This document shows, one piece after another, positions 6,955 through 14,662 of a stretch of DNA of 14,662 nucleotides (position 1 is its first letter; each line of letters begins with the position of its first letter). Under the pieces are notes generated by a model. The model was not told where the DNA came from. It did no database searches and saw only the letters and a list, made by a program, of their open reading frames with translations. The translations under genes were made by a program, and so were the position numbers. Source of the stretch: an uncultured Clostridia bacterium (GTDB taxonomy: Bacteria; Bacillota; Clostridia; TANB77; CAG-508); assembly GCA_947625075.1 (NCBI GenBank), contig CANQMY010000014.1, positions 1-14,662 on the forward strand. Direction: 5' to 3'.

Positions 6955-8286
6955 ATGGCGAAAAAAACAGTAGCGATTATTGGAAAACCTAATGTAGGAA
7001 AATCTACTTTTTTCAATTACCTTGTTGGAGAAAGAAAAGCGATAGTTGGAGATACACCTGGAATGACGAGGGATAGAATTTATGGTGAAACAAACTGGAG
7101 AGGCAAAAAATTTACAATAATTGATACAGGAGGAATTGAAGAAAAAAGTAATGATGTTATAGCATCTCAAATGCTAATGCAAGCAGAAATAGCAATAGAT
7201 CTTGCTGATTTAATAATTTTTATGACAGATGTAAAAACTGGTGTAACTTCAGCAGATAAAGAAATTGCTTTGATGCTAAAAAAAGCTAAAAAAGAAATTA
7301 TTTTAGTATGTAATAAAGTTGATGACTTCAAAAAATTAGAAAATGATATTTATGAATTTTATAATTTAGGATTAGGACAACCTTATCCTATATCATCTGC
7401 AAATGCAAAGGGAATAGGAGATATATTAGATATTATTTATGATAAACTTCCTGATGATGATAACCAAAATAATGATGATGATAAAATTAAAGTTGCTATA
7501 ATTGGAAAACCTAATGTTGGGAAGTCTTCACTTATTAATAATATACTAGGAGAAAATAGACTTATTGTAAGCAATATTGCTGGTACAACAAGAGATGCAA
7601 TTGATACAGATTTTGAAAATAAATATGGCAAATATACTTTTATTGATACAGCTGGATTACGTAAACATAGTAAAATTGAAGAGGATATTGAAAAATATAG
7701 TATTCTTAGAACTAATTTAGCAATTCAAAGGTCAGATGTATGTATATTACTAATAGATGCAAATGATGGAGTAACAGAGCAAGATACTAAGATTGCAGGT
7801 GAAGCACATGAAGCTGGAAAAGGTATAATAATTGCAATTAATAAATGGGATTCTTATAATAAAGAAAATGGTACTCTAGAAGAATATACTAAAAACGTTT
7901 ATAATAAATTATCATATTTGTTATATGCACCAATTATTTTTATATCTGCAAAGACTGGTCAAAGAGTTGAAAAAATTTTTGAACTAATAAATGTTGTTTC
8001 AAACAATAATTCAGTTAGAATTCCTACTTCAAGTTTGAATAGTTTGTTAGAGGAGGCAGTTGCAATAGTTCAACCTCCAACTGATAAAGGAAAAAGACTT
8101 AAAATTTACTATATTACACAAGTAAGTACAAAACCACCTACATTTGCAGTTTTCGTAAATAGTAAAAAATTATTTCATTTTTCATACGAAAGATATTTAG
8201 TAAATAAGTTAAGGCAAGAATATAATTTTAAAGGAACACCAATTAGGATGTTAGTTAGAGAAAGGAAGGAAAAAGAAGATGATTAA
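6955..8286 (+). CDS. der: Ribosome assembly GTPase Der (EngA)
   Basis: 443 residues with two tandem GTPase domains and a C-terminal KH-like domain, close to the B. subtilis length (436). Domain 1 has GKPNVGKS (10-17), DTGG (57-60) and NKVD (120-123). Domain 2 has GKPNVGKS (184-191), DTAG (about 231-234) and NKWD (about 295). The acidic stretch DDDNQNNDDD (167-176) links the two domains. The KH-like domain includes KRLKIYYITQ and the closing GTPIRMLVRERK. Der is essential for 50S subunit maturation. The start is ATG 6955 behind GAGGTGA (6943-6949); an in-frame TTG at 6895 would add 20 unconserved residues and coincides with the -35 box. The end overlaps plsY by 8 bases (8279-8286), which indicates translational coupling. 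Confidence 0.97.
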   Translation: MAKKTVAIIGKPNVGKSTFFNYLVGERKAIVGDTPGMTRDRIYGETNWRGKKFTIIDTGGIEEKSNDVIASQMLMQAEIAIDLADLIIFMTDVKTGVTSADKEIALMLKKAKKEIILVCNKVDDFKKLENDIYEFYNLGLGQPYPISSANAKGIGDILDIIYDKLPDDDNQNNDDDKIKVAIIGKPNVGKSSLINNILGENRLIVSNIAGTTRDAIDTDFENKYGKYTFIDTAGLRKHSKIEEDIEKYSILRTNLAIQRSDVCILLIDANDGVTEQDTKIAGEAHEAGKGIIIAINKWDSYNKENGTLEEYTKNVYNKLSYLLYAPIIFISAKTGQRVEKIFELINVVSNNNSVRIPTSSLNSLLEEAVAIVQPPTDKGKRLKIYYITQVSTKPPTFAVFVNSKKLFHFSYERYLVNKLRQEYNFKGTPIRMLVRERKEKEDD

Positions 8287-8926
8287 TTATTTTGTAGTAG
8301 CTATAGTTGCTTATTTAATTGGAAGTATAAGTTTTTCAGTAATTTTTACAAAAAAAATGGCAGGATTTGATGTAAGAGAAAAAGGAAGCGGTAATGCAGG
8401 AACAACAAATGTGCTAAGAACAGCTGGCAAATTGCCTGCTATACTTACATTAATATGTGATATATTAAAGGGAGTTGTAGCAATATTGTTAGCATTACTT
8501 GTTGGACAAATGATAGAAGGTGATGCTAAAACAAGAGCAATTTTAGTACAAATTGCTGGGGTATTTGTAGTAATTGGTCATACATATCCAATATTTTTTA
8601 AATTTAAAGGTGGAAAAGGTGTTGCTACAGCTTTAGGTGTAATTTTAATGGTAAACTGGGAAATTGGATTAATTTGTTTAGTGTTTGCTCTTATTTTAAT
8701 GGCACTTTCAAGAATGGTATCATTAGGTTCAATTGCAGCAGCAATTTTATTTCCAATATTATGTATGTTTACAGATGTTCATTATATTATAGGTGGTAAT
8801 GAAGCACATTTTGCATATATAATTTTTGGAATATTACTTGCAGCATTTGTTATATTTAATCATAGAGAAAATATTAAAAGATTAGCTGATGGAACAGAAA
8901 ATAAATTATCTTTTAAGAAAAAATAA
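8279..8926 (+). CDS. plsY: Glycerol-3-phosphate acyltransferase PlsY
   Basis: 215 residues, multi-pass membrane enzyme that transfers the acyl group of acyl-phosphate to the sn-1 position of glycerol 3-phosphate, making lysophosphatidic acid. All family motifs are visible: GSGNAGTTN (36-44), FKGGKGVAT (109-117) and NHRENIKRL near the C-terminus. A hydrophobic N-terminal helix precedes motif 1. The ATG at 8279 overlaps the end of der and its ribosome binding site (AAGGAAGG, about 8262-8269) lies in der. GpsA, encoded next, makes its glycerol 3-phosphate substrate, so the pair forms a short pathway block. Confidence 0.96.
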   Translation: MINYFVVAIVAYLIGSISFSVIFTKKMAGFDVREKGSGNAGTTNVLRTAGKLPAILTLICDILKGVVAILLALLVGQMIEGDAKTRAILVQIAGVFVVIGHTYPIFFKFKGGKGVATALGVILMVNWEIGLICLVFALILMALSRMVSLGSIAAAILFPILCMFTDVHYIIGGNEAHFAYIIFGILLAAFVIFNHRENIKRLADGTENKLSFKKK

Positions 8927-8986
8927 AGGTTTATAGGTATTACCTTAATTAAAAACCTAAATTTAATATATAAGGAAATATAACTA

Positions 8987-9979
8987 ATGAGTAAAGAGAT
9001 AGCAATAATTGGAAGCGGAAGTTGGGGAGTAGCATTAGGAAATCATCTAGGAGAAAAAGGAAATAAAATAAAAATTTGGTCATTTACTGAAGAAGAAAAA
9101 GATTATATTAATAATAAACATATATGTAAATTTATGCCTGACATGAAAATAAACGAAAATGTTTATTGCTCTACAGATATTAAAGAAGTAGTAACTAATA
9201 GTGATTTTATATTACATGTAACTCCTTCAAAATTTACACGAACTGTTTTTAATTCATATAAAGAATATGTTTTAGATAAACCAATAATTATATGTTCTAA
9301 AGGTATTGAAAATGATACACTACAAACTTTAGATGAAGTAATACTTAGTGAAAAAAGTGATGCAAGAATTGCTGTATTATCTGGACCATCTTATGCATCA
9401 GAGGTAATAAATCATATTCCAACAGCAATAATTTTAGCATCAAAAGATAAAAAAATATTAGAGGAAATACCAGAAATTTTTTCTAATGAATATATGAGAG
9501 TTTACAAATCAAATGATGTAATTGGTGTTGAGCTTGGAGGAGCATTTAAAAATATAATTGCTTTTTGTGCAGGAATTACTGCTGAACTTAATCTTGGTAC
9601 AAATGCTTTATCAGCATTGATTACTAGAGGATTAGCTGAAATTACTAGATTAGGTTCAAAAATGGGTGCAGATGTTTCAACTTTTTATGGATTATCAGGA
9701 ATTGGAGACTTAATTTTAACTTGTTCTAGTGATGAATCTAGAAATAGAAGAGCAGGAAGATTAGCTGGAAAAGGATTAAATAAGAGAGAAATACAAGAAC
9801 AAATTGGAATGACAATTGAAAGCATTGATAATATTGAAGTGGCAAAAAAACTACTTGAAAAATATGATGTTGATATGCCAATAGTAAATGCTGCATATGA
9901 TGTTTTAAATAATAATCTTTCTCCTCAAGAAGCAGTAAAACAATTAATGACAAGAGAATTAAAATACGAAAATGATTAA
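8987..9979 (+). CDS. gpsA: Glycerol-3-phosphate dehydrogenase [NAD(P)+] GpsA
   Basis: 330 residues, the usual length. It reduces dihydroxyacetone phosphate to sn-glycerol 3-phosphate, the backbone used by PlsY. The Rossmann motif GSGSWG is at 9-14, CSKGIE around 103-108 (K105), SGPSYA at 132-137, the catalytic lysine region ELGGAFKNIIAF at 182-193 (K188) and RNRRAG at 252-257. The start is ATG 8987 behind AAGGAAA (8972-8978), a rather weak and distant site. The 60-base gap after plsY can fold weakly (AGGTTT with AAACCT, an inner AGGT/ACCT) but lacks a T run, so continued transcription from plsY is likely. It uses CGA (9239-9241) as a normal arginine codon. Confidence 0.96.
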   Translation: MSKEIAIIGSGSWGVALGNHLGEKGNKIKIWSFTEEEKDYINNKHICKFMPDMKINENVYCSTDIKEVVTNSDFILHVTPSKFTRTVFNSYKEYVLDKPIIICSKGIENDTLQTLDEVILSEKSDARIAVLSGPSYASEVINHIPTAIILASKDKKILEEIPEIFSNEYMRVYKSNDVIGVELGGAFKNIIAFCAGITAELNLGTNALSALITRGLAEITRLGSKMGADVSTFYGLSGIGDLILTCSSDESRNRRAGRLAGKGLNKREIQEQIGMTIESIDNIEVAKKLLEKYDVDMPIVNAAYDVLNNNLSPQEAVKQLMTRELKYEND

Positions 9980-10080
9980 ATAATAAAAAATTATCTTAAA
10001 ATTCTTCAATTTAATTTTATTTATAGAATAAACATTAACAAAATTTGTAATAATAAATAAAAAATATCTTGGAGGATTTA

Positions 10081-11043
10081 ATGAAAAAAGAAATTGGAAA
10101 ATATATTGCTTTTATTTTAGGGATAGTTTGTATAATACTTGCAATTACATTAATATGCATTAGAATATCTAGTGTAAATGCACAAACTAGTGATAAAAAT
10201 CTAAAAGAAAAAATATCAGAAGAAATATCTTATCTTGATTCTAATATAATTGAATTAATGAATAAAATGAATAATATAACTGTTATAAAATATAAAGTTT
10301 ATAATAAAAAAATAAATGAATCAGAAGAAAATAAATCTTCTTCTGAGAGTTCAAATAAACAGTCTCAAGAATCTTCTCAAAGTCAAAGTGATTCTTCTAG
10401 TCAAAATTCGGAAGATAATTCGTCAAGTCAAGACTCACAATCAAAAAATCAAGGAAACAATAGTTCTGAAAATAAAGCAAGCTCAGAAACATTATCTGAA
10501 TTAGTACCAAGCTCTATTTTAAATGTAAATTATGATGAAGTTGATTGGGAAAATATTTCTTTTTTAATTGAAAAGATATACTCGACTTGGCCTGTAATTA
10601 ATTTAGATTTACAAAAACAAGGTATATCAAATGAACTTATAAATACATTTTCATTATCAATGGATGGAGTAATTCAATCATTAAAAAATAAAGATAAGAA
10701 AAATACTTTAATTAATCTTTTTAATATGTATATTAATATCCCAAAATATTCTGCAAGCATTAATGATGATATGGAAAAGCAAAATATATATAATACCAAA
10801 TTAAATATATTAAATGCATATATACTTGTTAGCACAGATAACAATTGGAATAATGTTATAACAAGTGTTTCAACAGCTAAAAATTACTTTTCAAACATAA
10901 TAGCATCTAATAATAATCAGAAAGAAGATTTGCAAAAAAAATATGTTATTTTGGAAGATTTAGAGCGAATTGCACAAATTAATGATAAACAAATATTTTT
11001 TATGGGATATAAAAATGTTATGCAAGAATTAGAAAATATATAA
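10081..11043 (+). CDS. Membrane-anchored protein with Ser/Gln-rich linker, unknown function
   Basis: 320 residues. One N-terminal hydrophobic helix (about 8-29) looks like an uncleaved anchor or signal. A short helical segment follows, then a low-complexity linker (about 79-140) made of Ser, Gln, Asn, Glu and Asp, and a mainly helical C-terminal domain (about 145-320) with an aromatic patch YDEVDWENISFLIEKIYSTWP. No family is recognised. The layout (anchor, flexible spacer, globular helical domain) suits an extracytoplasmic protein that spans part of the wall. The start is ATG 10081 behind GGAGG (10071-10075); a TTG at 10069 is not the start because it lies before that site. It ends 44 bases before tex and may be co-transcribed with it. 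A weak TTAACA (10035-10040) with TAAAAA 17 bases on could be its promoter. Confidence 0.75.
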   Translation: MKKEIGKYIAFILGIVCIILAITLICIRISSVNAQTSDKNLKEKISEEISYLDSNIIELMNKMNNITVIKYKVYNKKINESEENKSSSESSNKQSQESSQSQSDSSSQNSEDNSSSQDSQSKNQGNNSSENKASSETLSELVPSSILNVNYDEVDWENISFLIEKIYSTWPVINLDLQKQGISNELINTFSLSMDGVIQSLKNKDKKNTLINLFNMYINIPKYSASINDDMEKQNIYNTKLNILNAYILVSTDNNWNNVITSVSTAKNYFSNIIASNNNQKEDLQKKYVILEDLERIAQINDKQIFFMGYKNVMQELENI

Positions 11044-11087
11044 AAATATATTTTCTAATGTTTATTTTTAAATGGAAGGAAAAGAAT

Positions 11088-13245
11088 ATGAATATACAAA
11101 ACATAATAGCAAATGAGCTTAATATCAAAGAAATTCAAGTCGAAAAAACGATTAAACTAATAGATGAAGGAAATACAATTCCTTTTATTGCTAGATATAG
11201 AAAAGAAGTTACTCGGAAATTTAAGTGATGAAATTTTACGTAATTTAAATGAAAGACTAACTTATTTAAGAAATCTAGAAAAAAGAAAAGAAGAAATAAA
11301 AAATTCTATAGAAAATCAAGGAAAGTGGACAGAAGAAATAGCAAATGAATTAGAAAATGCAATTACACTTTCTGAAGTTGAAGATATTTATAGACCATAT
11401 AAACAGAAAAAGAAAACAAGAGCAATTATTGCAAAACAAAAAGGTCTTGATTTACTTGCACAAAATATTTTTGAACAAAAAAGTACGGAAGATATAAAAG
11501 AATTTGCAAAAAAATTTATTACAGATGAAGTTCATGATATTACTGAAGCTTTAAGTGGAGCAAAAGATATAATAGCAGAAATTATATCAGATGATCCTTA
11601 TTATAGAAAAAAGATAAAATCAATCTATTACAAAGAAGGAATAATTGAAACTTCTTCTAATAAAGAAGATGAAAAATCTCCTTATGAGATGTACTATGAC
11701 TTTAATGAACATTTATCAAAAATTCCTAGCCACAGAATTTTGGCAATAAATAGGGGAGAAAAAGAAGAATTTTTAAAAGTAAAAATTATTAAACCCGAAG
11801 AAAAAATAATAGATTTAATATGTAATAAAGTTATAAAAACAAAAGGAGATAGGGCAGATTTAATTAAAGAAGCTGTAGAAGATAGTTGGGAAAGATTAAT
11901 TAAGCCATCAATAGATAGAGAAGTTCGTTCTGATTTAACTGAAAAAGCTGATAAACAAGCAATTATAGTTTTCGGAAAAAACGCAAAACAATTACTTTTA
12001 GGAGCACCTTTAAAAGGTCTTACTGTTCTTGGGTTTGACCCTGCATATAGAACTGGATGTAAATTAGCAGTAATAGATGAAACAGGAAAAGTCTTAGATA
12101 CAGGTGTAGTATATCCTACAGAACCTCAAAATGATATAGAGGGTTCAAAAAAAGAACTTATAAGATTAATTATGAAAGATAACATAAATATGATTGCAAT
12201 TGGAAATGGTACAGCATCTAGAGAATCAGAAATTTTTGTTTCTGATACTATAAAAGAATTAAAGGAAAAAACAGGGTTAGATGTATATTATACAATTGTT
12301 AGCGAAGCAGGAGCATCAGTTTATTCTGCATCAAAACTTGCAAGTGAAGAATATCCAGATTTAAATGTATCACTTAGAGGTGCTATTTCAATTGCAAGAA
12401 GACTACAAGATCCACTTGCTGAATTTGTAAAAATAGATCCAAAAGCTATAGGTATTGGTCAATATCAGCATGATGTAGATCAGAAAGCATTATCAGAAAG
12501 TTTATCTGGAGTAGTAGAAGATACAGTTAATGAAGTTGGTGTTGATTTAAATACTGCAACATCTTCTCTTTTATCTTATGTTTCAGGTATTAATTCTGGA
12601 ATTGCAAAAAACATTGTAAAATATAGAGACGAAAATGGTAAGTTCAAAGAAAGGAAAGAATTGTTAAAAGTTCCTAAATTAGGACAATCTACTTTTGAAC
12701 AATGTGCAGGTTTTGTAAGAATTCCTAATGGAAAAAATCCTCTTGAGATAACTGCTGTTCATCCTGAAAGTTATGAAGTTGCGGAAAAACTTTTAAAAAC
12801 AATTGGATATAATAAACAAGATATCTTAGATAAAGAGAAATTGAAAGAAATAAAATCAAAATTATCTTCATTAAATATTATGGCAACAGCTAAAGATTTA
12901 AATGTTGGTGAAATAACTCTTAGAGATATAATTTCGGAATTATCAAAACCTGGAAGAGATCCACGAGAAGATATGCCTAAACCAATATTAAGAAGTGATG
13001 TGTTAAAGTTTGATGATTTAAAAGAAAATATGATTTTAACTGGTACAGTTAGAAATATAACTGATTTTGGAGCATTTGTAGATATAGGAGTTAAACATGA
13101 TGGATTAGTACATATTTCAGAGTTAAGTGATAAATTTGTAAGAAAACCAACTGATATAGTTTCAATTGGAGATATAGTAAAAGTTAAAGTTATAGGAATT
13201 GACTTTGAGAAACAAAAAGTTAAATTATCAATGAAAAATTTATAA
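11088..13245 (+). CDS. tex: Tex-type S1 RNA-binding protein, read through a +1 shift at CGG 11214
   Basis: About 718 residues, close to the 719 of B. subtilis YdcI. Tex proteins bind RNA and contact the transcription machinery; the exact role is debated. The true N-terminus starts at ATG 11088, seven bases after GGAAGGA (11074-11080), and reads MNIQNIIANELNIKEIQVEK to IPFIARYRKEVT (residues 1-42). The 0 frame then meets CGG 11214-11216 and stops at TGA 11226 (46 residues). Dropping C11214 gives GGA and continues as GNLSDEILRNLNERL, the conserved Tex sequence, to TAA 13245. Later domains are intact: YqgF-like (GFDPAYRTGCK about 315-325), helix-hairpin-helix (about 505-565) and C-terminal S1 (about 645-718, ITDFGAFVDIGVKHDGLVHISE). 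Purifying constraint beyond the shift argues against a dead gene. Confidence 0.9.
11211..11217 (+). other. Candidate +1 frameshift site ACT-CGG-A in tex
   Basis: The 0 frame reads ACT CGG AAA TTT AAG TGA. Dropping the C at 11214 gives ACT GGA AAT TTA AGT GAT, encoding TGNLSD, which matches the conserved RYRKE-TG-L-D motif of Tex with Gly exactly at the shift. The flanking context A-N-T-CGG-A-A equals that at 2362-2369. No internal start with a ribosome binding site lies between 11215 and the next conserved block, so reinitiation cannot easily replace the shift. Confidence 0.8.
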
Positions 13246-13252
13246 AAATTTT

Positions 13253-13308
13253 AAATAAAAAGAAATAATATATTAAAATTAATTTTATATTTTTCTTTTT
13301 ATTTTTTT
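13253..13308 (+). terminator. AT-rich terminator after tex
   Basis: AAATAAAAAGAAA (13253-13265) pairs perfectly with TTTCTTTTTATTT (13292-13304), and part of the intervening bases (TAATATA/TATATT) can extend the stem. Four more T follow to 13308. It is weak in GC but long, and sits 8 bases after the tex stop codon. Confidence 0.6.
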
Positions 13309-13482
13309 GCTCATTATTTAACATAATAAATTATTAAAAATAATATAACTATATTTCGCTAAATATGTTTTAAAAATGTAAAATTAATTAAATTTTTTTG
13401 AAAAATTTTCCTAAAAAACGAATAATATTATTTAAAAATAAACTTTATTATATTATAAATAATATAATAGGAGGTTTAAAAA
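13309..13482. other. AT-rich gap before the integrase, with palindrome at the ribosome binding site
   Basis: No gene is seen in these 174 bases. A perfect 11-base inverted repeat, TATTATATTAT (13446-13456) and ATAATATAATA (13459-13469), ends directly at the GGAGG of the integrase gene (13470-13474). It could be an operator or an RNA hairpin that hides the ribosome binding site. TTGAAA at 13398-13403 is a possible -35 box but the matching -10 is ambiguous. All-AT palindromes arise easily by chance in such DNA. Confidence 0.4.
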
Positions 13483-14391
13483 ATGGAAAATTTAAATGTA
13501 AAATTTAATGAAGTATCAAATGAATGGTTATTGTTTAAAAAAACAAAAATAAAAGAATCTACTTATTTAAATTATAAATATTTAATTTCAAATAAGCTAT
13601 TAAATCCAATAGGTGAGCTAACTTTAGGAGAATTATTGAATTATGATTTTAATTCATTTATAGAAACATTAATGACAAGATTATCCAGTAAAACTGTTAA
13701 AGATACAGTCGTAATTTTAAAATGCATACTAAAGTTTGCGGAAGTAAAATACGATGTCAACTTTAAATTAAGTCTAGTATCTTCACCAACAATATATAAA
13801 AAAGAAATATCAATTTTTAATGAAAGAGAAAAAAATAAAATTATAAAAAAATGCATTAAACTTAATAATATAAAGGAATTAGGAATTATAATTAGTATAT
13901 ATACAGGATTAAGAATAGGAGAAGTATGCGCGTTAAAATGGAGTGATATTGATTTTGATAATAGAATAATTAATGTTACACATACATTACAAAGAGTTTA
14001 TGTAAGCAGAAGAAATACTAAAGTAATTTATACAACTCCTAAAACTCAAAAATCATTACGTAAAATTCCAATTAATAATAATTTATATGTAATTTTAAAA
14101 GTTTTTTCAAAAGATTATTCAAAAGATGCATTTATTCTATCAGGAAATAAAGATAGATGGATTGAACCTATAGCATATAGATATACATATAGACAGGTTT
14201 TAAAATATGCCAAAGTTAGTTATAAAAAATACCACACACTAAGACATACATTTGCAACAAGATGTATAAATGTTGGTATGGATGTTAAATCTTTAAGTGA
14301 AATACTCGGTCATGCTAATGTAACAATTACTTTAAACACATATGTTCATTCATCTATTGCAACTAAAAATAAGTTTATAAATAAGTTATAA
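13483..14391 (+). CDS. Tyrosine recombinase (integrase/XerC-D type), stand-alone
   Basis: 302 residues, complete. An N-terminal SAM-like core-binding domain (about 5-95) is followed by the catalytic domain (about 110-300). The full catalytic set is visible: R144 (TGLRIGEV), K187 (TPKTQKS), H251 and R254 (HTLRHTFATR), H277 (GHAN) and the nucleophile Y287 (NTYVH), so the enzyme should be active in DNA strand exchange. The start is ATG 13483 behind GGAGG (13470-13474). No excisionase, relaxase, phage gene or other element gene is next to it; it lies alone between the tex terminator and rnpB. It is closer in feel to the integrases of Clostridium mobile elements than to core XerC/XerD, but this is a judgement. 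Possible roles are a remnant of an integrated element, or an invertase acting elsewhere. Confidence 0.9.
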   Translation: MENLNVKFNEVSNEWLLFKKTKIKESTYLNYKYLISNKLLNPIGELTLGELLNYDFNSFIETLMTRLSSKTVKDTVVILKCILKFAEVKYDVNFKLSLVSSPTIYKKEISIFNEREKNKIIKKCIKLNNIKELGIIISIYTGLRIGEVCALKWSDIDFDNRIINVTHTLQRVYVSRRNTKVIYTTPKTQKSLRKIPINNNLYVILKVFSKDYSKDAFILSGNKDRWIEPIAYRYTYRQVLKYAKVSYKKYHTLRHTFATRCINVGMDVKSLSEILGHANVTITLNTYVHSSIATKNKFINKL

Positions 14392-14450
14392 TCAATTATT
14401 ATTTTTTTCTAATTTTTATCAATATAGTGCAGGTTGTTTTATTATATAAA

Positions 14451-14479
14451 TTGACAAATTACAAAAAAAATAGTAAAAT
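14451..14479 (+). promoter_or_regulatory. SigA promoter of rnpB
   Basis: TTGACA (14451-14456), 17 bases, TAAAAT (14474-14479). Transcription would start near 14486, just before the first recognisable RNase P RNA bases. One mismatch to the full consensus. Confidence 0.85.
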
Positions 14480-14485
14480 TTAATT

Positions 14486-14662
14486 TAGTAAATTGAATGG
14501 TTGCGTATAGCAAGACCGAAAGGTAGCGTACGAGGAAAGTCCGGGCTCCACAGAGCAAAGATGCTTGATAACGTCAAGTGAGGGAAACCTTAAGGAAAGT
14601 GCAACAGAAAATAACCGCCAGAAATGGTAAGGGTGAAAAGGCGAGGTAAGAGCTCACCGTAG
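14486..14662 (+). ncRNA. rnpB: RNase P RNA, 5' part (3' end outside window)
   Basis: Catalytic RNA that removes 5' leaders from precursor tRNAs. The conserved core is evident: GAGGAAAGTCCGGGCTCC (14532-14549, the P4 5' strand region), then GTGCAACAGAAA (14599-14610), AACCGCC (14613-14619) and GGGTGAAAAGG with GGTAAGAGCTCACC (about 14631-14658). The order and spacing of these blocks fit the type A architecture usual in Clostridia rather than the type B of Bacillus. The 3' strand of P4 and P1 lie beyond the window. The 5' end is estimated from the promoter at 14451-14479. Confidence 0.95.

Noticed and set aside
8927..8986. Riboswitch or terminator between plsY and gpsA
   Set aside because: Only short, weak pairings (AGGTTT/AAACCT, AGGT/ACCT), no T run and too short for a known riboswitch class.
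11164..11214. ATG at 11164 as the start of Tex
   Set aside because: It has no ribosome binding site, and the 17 residues before the shared Gly do not resemble Tex, whereas the other frame from 11088 gives the conserved N-terminus with a strong ribosome binding site.
2380..11228. TGA read as tryptophan instead of a frameshift
   Set aside because: Reading through the TGA would stay in the wrong frame and soon lose homology. Trp is encoded by TGG throughout, and TGA properly ends the gene at 6908.
1..14662. CRISPR array, insertion sequence or prophage module
   Set aside because: No regularly spaced repeats, transposase or phage structural genes were seen; only the single integrase.

Overview
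The window is very AT-rich DNA from a Gram-positive, low-GC Firmicute, most likely an uncultured or poorly characterised member of the Clostridia. The case rests on AGA-dominated arginine usage, strong AGGAGG-type ribosome binding sites, TTGACA/TATAAT promoters, the der-plsY-gpsA gene order common in Clostridia, spore photoproduct lyase, a VanW-family protein and what looks like a type A RNase P RNA. SplB and the D,D-carboxypeptidase suggest a spore former. The genus cannot be fixed from this window.

Layout: 1-534 is the 3' end of splB. It converges on a small ferritin-like helical-bundle gene (979-542, minus). A penicillin-binding-protein-type D-alanyl-D-alanine carboxypeptidase (1114-2518) then converges on a vanW-like gene (3161-2535, minus), whose stop codon lies inside its own terminator hairpin. 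A consensus promoter at 3227-3255 drives a 55-residue membrane peptide gene followed closely by a terminator. Two tandem paralogous multi-pass membrane proteins of the YfhO/GT-C type follow (3513-5174 and 5184-6908). A promoter at 6895-6923, inside the end of the second paralog, starts the der-plsY-gpsA group (ribosome assembly GTPase and the first steps of phospholipid synthesis). Next come an unrecognised membrane-anchored Ser/Gln-rich protein and tex (11088-13245), an AT-rich terminator, a lone tyrosine recombinase (13483-14391) and the 5' part of rnpB (from about 14486 to the window end), which has its own promoter.

The most interesting observation is that the D,D-carboxypeptidase gene and tex are each interrupted by an apparent single-base +1 frameshift, and that the two sites look alike: A-N-T-CGG-A-A (2362-2369 and 11211-11218). 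In both, skipping the C and reading GGA restores the conserved protein exactly. Without skipping, a TGA stop follows within a few codons. By manual scan these are the only two in-frame CGG codons in roughly 4,500 codons. CGA, CGC and CGT are all used as ordinary arginine codons, and CGG does occur out of frame more than a dozen times. This points to an unassigned CGG codon at which the ribosome shifts +1 (or a four-base CGGA = Gly decoding), rather than to two random mutations. In tex the shift is essential for any product. In the carboxypeptidase it would add the C-terminal anchor and so could set the ratio of soluble to membrane-bound enzyme.
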